A stretch of DNA of 64,000 nucleotides from Siccibacter colletis. GTDB taxonomy: Bacteria > Pseudomonadota > Gammaproteobacteria > Enterobacterales > Enterobacteriaceae. Positions 9,670 through 21,483 of the stretch are shown here, piece after piece. The notes beneath the pieces were generated by a model. That model searched no databases and had not been told where the DNA came from. It worked only from the letters and a program-made list of their open reading frames with translations. The DNA is taken from NCBI RefSeq assembly GCF_000696575.1, contig NZ_JMSQ01000001.1, positions 461,417-525,416 of the forward strand, read 5' to 3'. How positions within the stretch are numbered: position 1 is the first letter of the stretch; each line of letters begins with the position of its first letter. The translations under genes were made by a program, and so were the position numbers.

Positions 9670-12156
9670 ATGAATAAATCCAGAACATTCAGGAAAAATA
9701 ATATCACTCGCGTTATGGGAACGATCTTCCCGATAGCGTTATTATTAACGCCAGTGATGGTTAATGCCACCACCACCATCAGTGAAGACACGGTAGATAC
9801 CTACACCTTCAGTGGTGACAGCGAATACATCATTAATGAAGGCGTAAAAATTGCCACCGAAGGTACTGACATCGGTTCAGAAGTTAAAGGTAAAAGTATT
9901 ACCCGCATCGAAAACAACGGCACTATTTCCAGCGAAAATGCCGATGCAATGCAGATCAATATTAACGATCAAAAGTCAGAGATGTTTACGCTGGAAAATA
10001 TCGGAACCATCTCAGGTGGAACGACAGGTATTAATGTCATAAATGATAAAAATGCCACCATTATTAATAGCGGCACTATTTCCGGTAAAGATAATGCCAT
10101 CACCTTTACCGGCACAGGTACTAACTCCCTGGTCCTGAATACCGGATCTGATTTACAGGGCGATGTCACCTCCACCGGCTCCGTTAATAACACCATTACC
10201 TTAAATGGCACCGGTAATGAAGAGGCAGACTTTATCGGCGTTACTAAAGGTCAGGATGGCTTCAAATCGTTAACCATGGATGGCGAGGCGTGGACCCTCA
10301 CCGGCGATATCGATCTTATCGGCACCGATAAAAACAGCCTGTATGTGAAAACCGGTGCGCTGACGCTGGGCGGCGACGTAGCCAACCAGGGCGGCAGCCT
10401 GATAGACAGCGGAGCGTCCCTGCAGCTGGGTACCGGCAGCGGCAGCAATGCATCCCTGGAAGGCGATGTTGAGAACAACGGTACGCTGATTTTCAATCAG
10501 GCTGAAGACTTTACCTGGGCTAATGCTATTACTGGTACCGGGGAGCTGATCAAGCAGGATGCCAACACCCTGACGCTGAGCGGCAACAACAGCTACACCG
10601 GCAATACTGAACTCAAGGCCGGCACCACGCTGATTGCCGAAGGCGCAACCCTGGGCGCAACGGGCAGCAGTGGCACGGTAACCATCAACAGCGGTGCCAC
10701 TCTGGCTTCTGCTGGCACGGTAAACAGCAATATAGATATCGCCAGCGGCGGTATCCTGGCGGCATGGAATGCAGTGAGCGGTAACAGCGTGATGGCAACC
10801 GCGACAGCAACCGGCGACACCATCAACGGCAATGTTAATAACCAGGGAACACTGCTGCTCGCCAGTGAAACCGCGGGCAATGAGTTCGTTATCAACGGCG
10901 ATTACACCGGGGTACAGGGCAGTAATGTGGTGATGAATACCGTGGCCGGCGATGACAACTCGGTTACCGATCATCTGACCATCACGGGCAACAGCGCAGG
11001 TGAATCCTCCCTCACCGTTGCAAACGTTGGCGGCATGGGTGCGCAGACGCTCAACGGCATCGTGCTGATTGATGTCGGCGGCACGTCCGCAGCGACATTC
11101 ACGCTCGATAAGCCGGTCGTGGCGGGCATGTGGGAGTACAACCTGAACCAGCATACTGACGGCAACTGGTATCTGGAATCAGAGACGAAGGAGCCAGATA
11201 ACGGAGGAGATGACACGCCGGATATTTACCGTCCGGAAGCGGGCGTCTATATGGCGAACTACGTCGCGGCTCAGCAGATGTTCCAGCACAAACGTGACGA
11301 TCGTGATCAGGTTATGCTGCGCGACGAGGACGATCTCAATACCTGGATGTACGTCAAAGGCCAATACTCTGACGGTACGATGGCGTATGACAACCTTGAT
11401 TACAGCATCTCCTCCACCGTGCTGCAGCTGGGTAGCGACGTCTGGACCGGCTACCTCTCCAACGGCACGCTGCACAGCGGTTTTATGCTGGGCGTCGGCC
11501 ACAGCGATACTTATGCCGATGCTAAAAACAACCCGCGCACCTCTTCCGGTAACGTTGAGGGCTACAATGTCGGGCTGTACGCGACCTGGCAGCAGGATCA
11601 GAACAAACGCCTCGGCGGCTATATTGATACCTGGCTGGCCTATCACTGGTTCGACAATCAGGTTATCGGCGACGACATGCCAGACGAGCAATACAGCAGC
11701 CAGGGCGTAGCGGCGTCTGTAGAAGTCGGGCATGCCTGGCTCCTGCCGTCCGACAGCGCTCGCACCTTTAAATTCGAGCCTCAGGTGCAAGCTATCTACA
11801 ACAACCTCGATCAGAACGATCATGTTGAATATAACGGTACCCGCATCACCACTTCAGAATATGATTCGCTGACTACCCGACTCGGTATGCGCGTAGGCTA
11901 TGTTGATCAGACCAACGTGGAGAACTGGCAGCCGTTTGTGGGTGCCCACTGGTTAAGCGGCAACGGTCAGAGCGATATGAACTTTAACGATGAGACGCTG
12001 GACTCTGGCGTCCCGGACAACCGCTATCAGGCTGAAACCGGTATTACCGGCAACCTGAACCCGACGACAACCGTGTCGCTGCGTGCCGTGGGTGAATGGG
12101 GAGAAAACAACTGGTCGTCCTGGTCGGGCCATGTTCTGCTGAATCACCGCTGGTAA
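9670..12156 (+). CDS. Type Va autotransporter, pertactin-like barrel
   Basis: Predicted surface-exposed autotransporter of 828 residues; no specific function can be named. Residues 1-33 form a signal peptide ending VMVNA. The passenger (about 34-515) is Thr/Asn/Gly rich, contains no cysteine, and has beta-helix repeats such as NNGTISSEN and INSGTISGKD plus a PATR-like element near 292-325 (LTLSGNNSYTGNTEL). A translocator begins near residue 519 (YRPEAGVYMANY) and ends LLNHRW with the usual terminal aromatic residue. No subtilisin or GDSGS protease motif is visible, so an adhesin or aggregation role is more likely than a protease. GGGATG precedes the ATG. The first roughly 560 bp are clearly more AT-rich than the rest, suggesting a mosaic passenger. 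It occupies the site of gltF-yhc-nan in K-12, and its 280-bp upstream gap is AT-rich without a clear promoter. Confidence 0.9.
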   Translation: MNKSRTFRKNNITRVMGTIFPIALLLTPVMVNATTTISEDTVDTYTFSGDSEYIINEGVKIATEGTDIGSEVKGKSITRIENNGTISSENADAMQININDQKSEMFTLENIGTISGGTTGINVINDKNATIINSGTISGKDNAITFTGTGTNSLVLNTGSDLQGDVTSTGSVNNTITLNGTGNEEADFIGVTKGQDGFKSLTMDGEAWTLTGDIDLIGTDKNSLYVKTGALTLGGDVANQGGSLIDSGASLQLGTGSGSNASLEGDVENNGTLIFNQAEDFTWANAITGTGELIKQDANTLTLSGNNSYTGNTELKAGTTLIAEGATLGATGSSGTVTINSGATLASAGTVNSNIDIASGGILAAWNAVSGNSVMATATATGDTINGNVNNQGTLLLASETAGNEFVINGDYTGVQGSNVVMNTVAGDDNSVTDHLTITGNSAGESSLTVANVGGMGAQTLNGIVLIDVGGTSAATFTLDKPVVAGMWEYNLNQHTDGNWYLESETKEPDNGGDDTPDIYRPEAGVYMANYVAAQQMFQHKRDDRDQVMLRDEDDLNTWMYVKGQYSDGTMAYDNLDYSISSTVLQLGSDVWTGYLSNGTLHSGFMLGVGHSDTYADAKNNPRTSSGNVEGYNVGLYATWQQDQNKRLGGYIDTWLAYHWFDNQVIGDDMPDEQYSSQGVAASVEVGHAWLLPSDSARTFKFEPQVQAIYNNLDQNDHVEYNGTRITTSEYDSLTTRLGMRVGYVDQTNVENWQPFVGAHWLSGNGQSDMNFNDETLDSGVPDNRYQAETGITGNLNPTTTVSLRAVGEWGENNWSSWSGHVLLNHRW

Positions 12157-12165
12157 TCGATAGTA

Positions 12166-12191
12166 ACCGGGCGGCGTACTCTGCGCCCGGT
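12166..12191. repeat. REP-like inverted repeat
   Basis: ACCGGGCG (12166-12173) and CGCCCGGT (12184-12191) form a GC-rich stem around a 10-base loop, directly after the autotransporter stop and before the shared terminator. The layout resembles extragenic REP elements of Enterobacter/Klebsiella relatives, but only one unit is present and no second copy was seen in the window. Confidence 0.35.
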
Positions 12192-12205
12192 CTGGCATCA
12201 GACGT

Positions 12206-12244
12206 AAAAAAGCCGGCTGGTTTCCCAGCCGGCTTTACTTTTGG
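12206..12244. terminator. Bidirectional terminator between the autotransporter and sspB
   Basis: AAAGCCGGCTGG (12209-12220) pairs with CCAGCCGGCTTT (12225-12236) around a 4-base loop. An A-run precedes and a T-rich stretch follows, so it can stop convergent transcripts from both sides. Confidence 0.88.
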
Positions 12245-12249
12245 TCGCG

Positions 12250-12747
12250 TTACTTAACGACGCGAAGCGCCGGGCGCCCACCGCGCGGCGGCGGATCGTC
12301 ATCTGGCGAGTCGTCGCCGTCTTCATGATCCGGCTTGTCGCCGTCGATAACGGACATCACGGTTTCCGGCTCGGCCGCAGCGGAGTCGTCGTCGTTCAGG
12401 CTCGTCATCTCGTCGTCGTAAGCCGCTTCCGGCTCAAACATGGTGCCGGCACCGTTTTCACGGGCATAGATAGCCAGCACGGCCGCCAGCGGAACGGATA
12501 CCTGACGCGGAACGCCACCAAAGCGCGCATTAAAGCGCACTTCGTCATTCGCCAGCTCAAGGTTACCCACCGCGCGCGGCGCAATATTCAGTACGATCTG
12601 CCCGTCACGCGCATATTCCATCGGTACCTGAACGCCATCCAGCGTAACGTCCACCACCAGGTGGGGTGTTAACTGGTTGTCGAGCAGCCACTCATAGAAT
12701 GCACGCAGCAGGTAGGGGCGGCGTGGAGATAACTGTGACATATCCAC
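12250..12747 (-). CDS. sspB: ClpXP protease specificity-enhancing factor SspB
   Basis: Adaptor that binds the ssrA tag of stalled nascent proteins and delivers them to ClpXP; it also delivers the anti-sigma fragment RseA. The protein has 165 residues. The N-terminal substrate-binding domain (about 1-110) is nearly the E. coli sequence. It is followed by a long acidic, proline-rich linker and the C-terminal ClpX-binding tail RGGRPALRVVK. It lies 3 bp after sspA, so the two form one transcription unit. Degradation of RseA links it functionally to DegS encoded further right. Confidence 0.98.
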   Translation of the reverse strand: MDMSQLSPRRPYLLRAFYEWLLDNQLTPHLVVDVTLDGVQVPMEYARDGQIVLNIAPRAVGNLELANDEVRFNARFGGVPRQVSVPLAAVLAIYARENGAGTMFEPEAAYDDEMTSLNDDDSAAAEPETVMSVIDGDKPDHEDGDDSPDDDPPPRGGRPALRVVK

Positions 12748-12750
12748 GGA

Positions 12751-13386
12751 TTAGCCCCGCAGACGCATTTCGCGCTCGGCTTCGGTCAGCGAAGCGAGGA
12801 ACGAATCACGTTCGAAGACGCGCGTCATATAGCCCTTCAGCTCTTTGGAGCCAGCGCCGCTGAACTCAATACCCAACTGCGGCAGACGCCACAGCAGCGG
12901 TGCGAGATAGCAATCCACCAGGCTGAACTCGTCGCTGAGGAAGTAAGGCTTCTGGCCAAACACCGGGGCAATAGCCTGCAGCTCTTCGCGCAGCTGTTTA
13001 CGCGCGGTTTCGGCTTCCTGTGCGGAACCGTTCACCACGACATTCATCAGCGAGTACCAGTCTTTCTCGATACGGTGCATATAGAGGCGGCTTTCACCAC
13101 GCGCTACCGGATAAACCGGCATCAGCGGCGGGTGCGGGAAACGCTCATCCAGGTATTCCATGATGATGCGGGATTCCCACAGGGTCAGCTCACGATCGAC
13201 CAGCGTCGGAACGCTGTGATTCGGGTTGAGGTCAATCAGATCCTGCGGCAGGTTATCCGTTTCCACATGCTCGATTTCGAAGCTGACACCCTTCTCGGCC
13301 AGGACAATACGTACCTGATGGCTATAGATATCAGTAGGACCAGAAAACAGCGTCATTACCGAACGTTTGTTGGCAGCGACAGCCAT
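12751..13386 (-). CDS. sspA: Stringent starvation protein A
   Basis: RNA-polymerase-associated protein with a glutathione-S-transferase fold, needed for stationary-phase acid tolerance and used as a transcription activator by phage P1. The 211 residues start MAVAANKRSVMTLFSGPTD, with a thioredoxin-like N-terminal domain (about 10-90) and a helical C-terminal domain. A GGAGG ribosome site lies 6 bases before the ATG. It is co-directional with rpsI upstream, but a strong terminator lies between them, so sspAB must have its own promoter in the 254-bp gap. I could not pinpoint that promoter. Confidence 0.98.
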   Translation of the reverse strand: MAVAANKRSVMTLFSGPTDIYSHQVRIVLAEKGVSFEIEHVETDNLPQDLIDLNPNHSVPTLVDRELTLWESRIIMEYLDERFPHPPLMPVYPVARGESRLYMHRIEKDWYSLMNVVVNGSAQEAETARKQLREELQAIAPVFGQKPYFLSDEFSLVDCYLAPLLWRLPQLGIEFSGAGSKELKGYMTRVFERDSFLASLTEAEREMRLRG

Positions 13387-13643
13387 GAAAACCTCCAGGT
13401 ATATTCAGAATAGTACTGCTGCCAGCCACACCTGTGACCAGCCTGATTTATCGACTTGCCTGTGGTGCCGCATCTCCTTTTGTTCACTTTTTAAACAAAA
13501 GACCAGCAGTTCGCAGCATTTGGGCAGAAAATTGGATGATAGTTTACCAGATTTTGCGCCCCTTGTGGTGAAGGGATTTGGAGATTTGCTAAAAAAGCGA
13601 CCAAATTCATAATGTTAGTACTGCTAAAGCTTTTTTAAGCAAT

Positions 13644-13672
13644 AAAAAACCCGGTACAAGACCGGGTTTTTT
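13644..13672 (-). terminator. Terminator of the rplM-rpsI operon
   Basis: AAAAAACCCGGT (13644-13655) pairs with ACCGGGTTTTTT (13661-13672) around ACAAG. Read on the minus strand it is a strong stem with a U-run, placed about 30 bp after the rpsI stop. Confidence 0.9.
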
Positions 13673-13703
13673 CGCCATTCGATTCTGCGTAAGCAGAAAA
13701 GAA

Positions 13704-14605
<902 letters not shown>

Positions 14606-14696
14606 TCACACGACATTGTCCAGTAAACCTACCCCCTCGGATATGTTTCACCGGCACACAAAAGTTTCGGGAAAAAAACTTTCTTGTAACGTGGGG

Positions 14697-14740
14697 TCGC
14701 AGGATTATAGAGAAGTCAGGGTCAAAGATCGACCCCTTTT
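14697..14740 (-). promoter_or_regulatory. Likely promoter of rplM-rpsI
   Basis: On the minus strand a perfect -10 box TATAAT (positions 14709-14704) lies upstream of rplM, preceded by a TTTGACCC stretch. The -35 at 17-bp spacing is weak. A start near 14697 would give a leader of about 157 nt. Confidence 0.6.
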
Positions 14741-14766
14741 TGTGATTTGGAACAGGAAATCGCGGC

Positions 14767-15894
14767 TCAGGGGAGATGGGATTTCTTCAGGTACTCTTCG
14801 CTCTGCATCTCCTGCAGGCGCGACAGGCAGCGCTGGAACTCAAACTGTAGCTGCGTTCCCTGATAAATTTCAGACAGCGGCACCGCAGCGCTCACCACCA
14901 GCTTAACGTGGCGCTCGTAAAACTCATCCACCAGCGCGATAAAGCGCCGCGCCTCGCTCTCCATCAGGCGGGTCATTACCGGCACCTCAAAGACCATCAC
15001 GGTATGGAACTGGCGCGACAGCGCAATATAGTCGTGCTGGCTGCGGGCATCCACGCACAGCGTAGTAAAGGACACCGCCAGCGTCTGATCCGCCATGCTA
15101 AGCGTAGCCAGCGGACGATGATTGATCTCCAGCGCCGGGGACTGCTGCCGTGGCGTGCCGGCCAGCGCCAGCCAGAGCTTATCCATCTGGCGCGCGGTCT
15201 CGTCGTTAAGCGGTGAAAGCCACAGGTGCGCCTGGGTAAGAGTGCGCAGACGATAATCGATACCGGCATCCACGTTCATAATATCGCAGTGCTGCTTGAT
15301 GGCCTCGATCGCCGGCACGAAGCGGGCGCGCTGCAGGCCATTGCGGTAAAGATCGTCGGGGGGAATATTTGAGGTCGCGACCAGGGTGATGCCGCGGGCA
15401 AACAGCGCCTGCATCAGTCCACCCAGCAGCATCGCGTCGGTGATATCCGACACGAAAAACTCATCAAAGCACAGCACGTCGGTTTCGGCTTTGAAGCGGT
15501 CGGCGACGATGTCCAGCGGGTCGCTCTGCCCCTGCAGGGCGCTCAGCTCATCATGCACGCGTAACATAAAGCGATGAAAATGCAGACGCTGCTTACGCGA
15601 ACCCGGCAGGCTATGAAAGAAGAGATCCATCAGCCATGTTTTACCGCGCCCGACGCCGCCCCACATGTAGAGACCACGCGCTGGTACCGAGGCTTCCGTC
15701 GGCGCTTTGCGACCGAGCAGGCGGCCAAACTTCGCAATCATCCCCGTCGGGGCTGGCTCGGTCGGCAATTTTTCAGTCAGTTCCTGGAAGATGGCATCGA
15801 GCCGGCTCACGGCTTCGCGTTGAACATCATCAGGCTGGTGTGACCCTTCATCCAGGGCCTGTTGGTAGCGCGACAGCGGCGACATGCTTTGCAT
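14767..15894 (-). CDS. zapE: Cell division AFG1-type ATPase ZapE
   Basis: Cytoplasmic ATPase that associates with the FtsZ ring late in division and under oxygen limitation. The 375 residues match the E. coli length. The Walker A motif GGVGRGKT is at residues 79-86, the Walker B is VLCFDEFFV, and the sensor region ATSNIPPDDLYRNGLQR is characteristic of the AFG1/ZapE family. The gene diverges from zapG, also a cell-division gene, across 207 bp. Confidence 0.97.
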   Translation of the reverse strand: MQSMSPLSRYQQALDEGSHQPDDVQREAVSRLDAIFQELTEKLPTEPAPTGMIAKFGRLLGRKAPTEASVPARGLYMWGGVGRGKTWLMDLFFHSLPGSRKQRLHFHRFMLRVHDELSALQGQSDPLDIVADRFKAETDVLCFDEFFVSDITDAMLLGGLMQALFARGITLVATSNIPPDDLYRNGLQRARFVPAIEAIKQHCDIMNVDAGIDYRLRTLTQAHLWLSPLNDETARQMDKLWLALAGTPRQQSPALEINHRPLATLSMADQTLAVSFTTLCVDARSQHDYIALSRQFHTVMVFEVPVMTRLMESEARRFIALVDEFYERHVKLVVSAAVPLSEIYQGTQLQFEFQRCLSRLQEMQSEEYLKKSHLP

Positions 15895-16101
15895 GGTGTT
15901 AGGGTAATTCCTTGAATTATCGGGTTACCGCCAGCAGGGTTGGCGAAAAAAAGGCCGTTCTACACTACGCGATGATGCCGCAGGATTCCACTTCTGCGGA
16001 ATTAGCGGTTATAGTGGCATAATAAGGCGATGGCAGTGTGATGAGTAAGGTCCACCTCGCTGTTACTACCCTACGGAAACACAAGACAACGGGAGAAGTT
16101 C

Positions 16102-16500
16102 ATGACCTGGGAATATGCGCTAATTGGCTTAGTGGTCGGTATCGTGATTGGTGCTGTGGCCATGCGGTTTGGCAACCGTAAATTGCGCCAGCAGCAGGCC
16201 CTGCAGTACGAACTGGAAAAGAACAAAGCGGAGCTGGAAGATTACCGCGAAGAGCTGGTCAGCCACTTTGCCCGCAGCGCCGAGCTGCTGGACAACATGG
16301 CGCATGACTACCGCCAGCTCTATCAGCACATGGCGAAAAGCTCCAGCAGCCTGCTGCCTGAAATGTCTGCGGAGACCAACCCGTTCCGCAACCGTCTGGC
16401 GGATTCCGAAGCCGGCAACGATCAGGCGCCGGTGCAGATGCCGCGCGACTACTCTGACAGCGCGTCCGGCCTGCTACGCGGCAGCGCGAAACGCGACTAA
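16102..16500 (+). CDS. zapG: Cell envelope/division protein ZapG (YhcB, DUF1043)
   Basis: Inner-membrane protein linked to division and envelope growth. The 132 residues contain one N-terminal transmembrane helix (about 4-22), a charged coiled coil (about 30-75) and a flexible polar tail. The topology is N-terminal anchor with a cytoplasmic coiled coil. The start ATG at 16102 is preceded by CGGGAGAAG. degQ follows on the same strand 180 bp later, behind a hairpin, so it is probably a separate unit. Confidence 0.95.
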   Translation: MTWEYALIGLVVGIVIGAVAMRFGNRKLRQQQALQYELEKNKAELEDYREELVSHFARSAELLDNMAHDYRQLYQHMAKSSSSLLPEMSAETNPFRNRLADSEAGNDQAPVQMPRDYSDSASGLLRGSAKRD

Positions 16501-16524
16501 TCACACCGCAGTATGCTTTTCTCC

Positions 16525-16543
16525 GGGCGCGTTTATCGCGCCC
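16525..16543 (+). terminator. Hairpin after zapG (weak terminator)
   Basis: GGGCGCG-TTTAT-CGCGCCC is a perfect 7-bp GC-rich stem 24 bp after the zapG stop. No proper T-run follows, so termination efficiency is uncertain. Confidence 0.5.
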
Positions 16544-16680
16544 ACTCATTCTCTCCCGCACTGACTATCCTTAATTCATCAGTCCTCTTTATCCCAGCAT
16601 TGTTACCTGACTGATAATTCAATAACATCAAACTGTTTTGGGTACCTTTTCCTTATTTCAGGTTACGAGAGCCAGCAACG

Positions 16681-18048
16681 ATGAAGAAACAAACCCAGCT
16701 GTTGAGTGCGTTAGCGTTAAGTGTCGGGTTATCTCTCTCCGCATCCTTCCCGGTTGCGGCCGCGTTACCTTCGCAAGTTCCGGGCCAGGCAGCGCTTCCA
16801 AGCCTCGCGCCGATGCTGGAAAAGGTATTGCCGGCGGTGGTCAGCGTGCAGGTTGAAGGCACGGCGGTACAGAATCAGAAGATCCCCGAAGAGCTGAAAA
16901 AATACTTTGGCGAAGAGCTGCCCGGCCAGCAGGCGCAACCTTTTCAGGGCCTCGGTTCCGGGGTGATTATCGACGCCGCTAAAGGCTACGTACTGACCAA
17001 TAATCACGTTATTAACCAGGCGGAAAAAATCAGCGTTCAGCTCAACGATGGCCGTGAGTTTGAAGCAAAACTTATCGGCGGCGATGATCAGAGCGACGTT
17101 GCCCTGCTGCAGCTGCAGAACCCCAGCAAGCTGACGCAGATTGCGGTAGCGGATTCCGACACGCTGCGGGTTGGTGACTTTGCCGTTGCGGTCGGCAACC
17201 CCTTCGGGCTGGGTCAGACCGCGACCTCCGGTATTGTCTCGGCACTGGGCCGCAGCGGGCTGAATCTTGAAGGGCTGGAGAACTTTATTCAGACCGACGC
17301 CTCCATCAACCGCGGTAACTCCGGCGGCGCGCTGTTGAACCTGAACGGCGAACTGATCGGCATTAACACCGCCATTCTGGCACCGGGCGGCGGCAGCGTC
17401 GGTATCGGCTTCGCGATCCCGAGCAACATGGCCCAGACGCTGGCGAAACAGCTGATTCAGTTCGGCGAAATCAAGCGCGGCCTGCTCGGCATCAAAGGCA
17501 CTGAAATGAGCGCCGATATCGCCAAAGCCTTTAACCTGGATGTGCAGCGCGGCGCGTTTGTCAGCGAAGTTCTGCCGAACTCCGGCTCGGCGAAAGCGGG
17601 CATCAAGCCGGGCGATATTATTGTTAGCCTGAATGGCAAAACCCTCAGCAGCTTTGCCGAGCTGCGCTCGCGTATCGCCACCACCGAACCGGGAGCAACG
17701 GTCAAACTGGGGCTGCTGCGCGATGGCAAACCGCTGGACGTTCAGGTAACGCTCGACAAGAGCAGCTCCTCTTCCGCCAGCGCCGAGCTGATCGCGCCGG
17801 CACTCCAGGGCGCCAGCCTGAGTGACGGCCAGCTCAAAGACGGTACAAAGGGCGTGCGCCTTGAGAACGTTGAGAAAGAGAGCGCGGCGGCGCAGGCCGG
17901 TCTGCAGAAAGATGACGTTATCATCGGCATTAACCGGGAGCGCATCACCTCGATCGCCGACATGCGTAAGGTGATGGCGACCAAACCGGCGGTGATTGCG
18001 CTGCAGGTAGTGCGCGGCAACGAGCGTATCTTCCTGCTACTGCGTTAA
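16681..18048 (+). CDS. degQ: Periplasmic serine endoprotease DegQ
   Basis: HtrA-family protease/chaperone that degrades unfolded periplasmic proteins and forms large cages around substrates. The 455 residues begin with a signal peptide of about 27 residues (cut near PVAAA). The catalytic triad is His109 (TNNHV), Asp139 and Ser214 (GNSGGAL). Two PDZ domains follow (about 260-350 and 370-455). The Q-linker typical of DegP is missing, which supports DegQ. Start by comparison with the family; it is preceded by ACGAG. degS follows as in E. coli, with a terminator-like hairpin between. Confidence 0.97.
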   Translation: MKKQTQLLSALALSVGLSLSASFPVAAALPSQVPGQAALPSLAPMLEKVLPAVVSVQVEGTAVQNQKIPEELKKYFGEELPGQQAQPFQGLGSGVIIDAAKGYVLTNNHVINQAEKISVQLNDGREFEAKLIGGDDQSDVALLQLQNPSKLTQIAVADSDTLRVGDFAVAVGNPFGLGQTATSGIVSALGRSGLNLEGLENFIQTDASINRGNSGGALLNLNGELIGINTAILAPGGGSVGIGFAIPSNMAQTLAKQLIQFGEIKRGLLGIKGTEMSADIAKAFNLDVQRGAFVSEVLPNSGSAKAGIKPGDIIVSLNGKTLSSFAELRSRIATTEPGATVKLGLLRDGKPLDVQVTLDKSSSSSASAELIAPALQGASLSDGQLKDGTKGVRLENVEKESAAAQAGLQKDDVIIGINRERITSIADMRKVMATKPAVIALQVVRGNERIFLLLR

Positions 18049-18057
18049 AAACAGAGA

Positions 18058-18091
18058 AAACGGACATCATCCCCGCATGTGATGTCCGTTT
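18058..18091 (+). terminator. Terminator between degQ and degS
   Basis: AAACGGACATCA (18058-18069) pairs perfectly with TGATGTCCGTTT (18080-18091) just after the degQ stop. The T-run is short (about 3-4), so partial read-through to degS is possible. Confidence 0.65.
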
Positions 18092-18138
18092 AACTCATGG
18101 TATGCTCCGGGCAATCGCTTACTACTCGCTAAACTCCC

Positions 18139-19221
18139 ATGTTTCAGAAGCTCTTACGCTCGATGCTCATTGGTCTGGTTGTCGGCGGCCTGCTGCTGGT
18201 CGCAGTGCCCTCCCTGCGTAACTGGGTGCCCGACGCCGCACCGCAATACGACAGCGCCGACGAAACGCCGCTCAGCTATAACGCGGCGGTGCGTCGCGCT
18301 GCGCCTGCGGTCGTCAACGTGTACAACCGCGGCGTGAATGGCGCAACCCGCAACCAGCTTCAGCTGCGCACGCTTGGCTCAGGGGTGATCATGGACGAAC
18401 GCGGCTACATCGTGACCAATAAACACGTGGTCAATAACGCCAACCAGATCATCGTCGCGCTTCAGGATGGCCGCGTATTCGAAGCACTGATGGTCGGCTC
18501 CGATAACCTCACCGATCTGGCCGTGCTGAAAATCAACGCCACCAACCTGCCGGTGATCCCCATCAACCGCAAACGCATTCCGCATATCGGCGATGTGGTC
18601 ATGGCGATTGGTAACCCCTACAACCTCGGGCAAACCATTACCCAGGGGATTATCAGCGCCACCGGACGTATTGGCCTCAGCCCGTCCGGACGCCAGAACT
18701 TCCTGCAAACCGATGCCTCGATCAACCACGGCAACTCCGGCGGCGCGCTGGTAAACACCCTCGGCGAGCTGATGGGAATTAACACTCTCTCCTTTGATAA
18801 GAGCAACGACGGCGAAACGCCGGAAGGGATTGGTTTTGCTATCCCGACCCAGCTGGCAACCAAAATCATGGAGAAGCTGATCCGCGACGGACGCGTGATC
18901 CGCGGCTATATCGGTATTAAAGAGGGCCGTGAAATTGCCCCGCTGCACGCCCAGACGCCGGGTATGGAGCAGATTCAGGGCATCATCGTTAACGAACTGG
19001 ATCCGGGCGGGGCCGCCGAACTGGCGGGTATTCATGTGAATGATGTCATCGTCTCGGTCAACAATAAGCCTGCGGTATCCGCGCTGGAGACCATGGACCA
19101 GGTCGCTGAGATCCGCCCCGGCTCGGTGATCCCGGTGGTGGTGATGCGCGACGATCGCAAACTTACGCTGCAGGTCACCATTCAGGAATTTAAAGAAGAA
19201 GAGACCCAGACTCCGCAGTAG
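18139..19221 (+). CDS. degS: Site-1 protease DegS, initiator of the sigma-E response
   Basis: Membrane-anchored periplasmic protease that cuts RseA when its PDZ domain binds exposed outer-membrane porin C-termini. It has 360 residues, a few more than in E. coli because of the C-terminus. One N-terminal helix (about 5-24) anchors it. The triad is His96 (TNKHVV), Asp126 and Ser200 (GNSGGAL). A single PDZ domain spans about 255-345. Together with SspB, which delivers cut RseA to ClpXP, this places two steps of sigma-E activation in the window. The gene ends at a terminator shared with mdh. Confidence 0.97.
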   Translation: MFQKLLRSMLIGLVVGGLLLVAVPSLRNWVPDAAPQYDSADETPLSYNAAVRRAAPAVVNVYNRGVNGATRNQLQLRTLGSGVIMDERGYIVTNKHVVNNANQIIVALQDGRVFEALMVGSDNLTDLAVLKINATNLPVIPINRKRIPHIGDVVMAIGNPYNLGQTITQGIISATGRIGLSPSGRQNFLQTDASINHGNSGGALVNTLGELMGINTLSFDKSNDGETPEGIGFAIPTQLATKIMEKLIRDGRVIRGYIGIKEGREIAPLHAQTPGMEQIQGIIVNELDPGGAAELAGIHVNDVIVSVNNKPAVSALETMDQVAEIRPGSVIPVVVMRDDRKLTLQVTIQEFKEEETQTPQ

Positions 19222-19234
19222 CGGGCGGGCATAA

Positions 19235-19265
19235 AAAAACCGGAACGCAGGTTCCGGTTTTTTTT
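19235..19265. terminator. Bidirectional terminator between degS and mdh
   Basis: AAAAACCGGAAC (19235-19246) and GTTCCGGTTTTT (19251-19262) form a 12-bp stem around a 4-base loop with A and T runs on either side. It serves the convergent genes degS and mdh. Confidence 0.9.
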
Positions 19266-19281
19266 CATCAGCGAACGGGGC

Positions 19282-21115
<1,834 letters not shown>

Positions 21116-21139
21116 TTCACCGCGCAGGTCACGGTAGAT

Positions 21140-21165
21140 AAAGGGGCAATTCGCCCCTTTTTTGC
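21140..21165 (+). terminator. Terminator of argR
   Basis: AAAGGGGC (21140-21147) pairs with GCCCCTTT (21153-21160) and runs into six T residues. Confidence 0.9.
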
Positions 21166-21483
21166 TATTTATCACCAGCCCTTCTTTAGCGATTAGTGCT
21201 AAAAACTACCCATTCCCTTATATTCATCACGAATATTTCACATAAACCGCACAAAAGGTTCATTTTCCGTAACCATATGATTTTCAATATATATGGCTAG
21301 AAATGTGGCTGTAAATTAACCGTTTTTATAACTATCAGCTATAAAAAAAGGCGCATTTACGTTAAAGTTTCGCAGGAAACCATTAGCATGGTATTAATTT
21401 TTCGGGTGACTAGTGTATACTTGATTTCGTGATGAGGGTCACAAAACGAACCCTCCAGAAAAATTACGACGAGGAAAACATCC
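21166..21483. other. argR-yhcN intergenic region
   Basis: AT-rich gap after the argR terminator. Near its right end TATACT (21416-21421) is a plausible -10 for yhcN, and CGTGA-TGAGGG-TCACA (21428-21443) resembles a CRP site placed at the expected transcription start, which would make it repressive. GACGAGGAAAA (21469-21479) supplies the ribosome site. Nothing gene-like is seen in 21166-21400. Confidence 0.45.

Noticed and set aside
9495..9791. 98-codon hydrophobic frame on the minus strand between gltD and the autotransporter
   Set aside because: It overlaps the autotransporter signal sequence and an AT-rich leader; no ribosome site, and hydrophobicity is typical of the complement of A-rich DNA.
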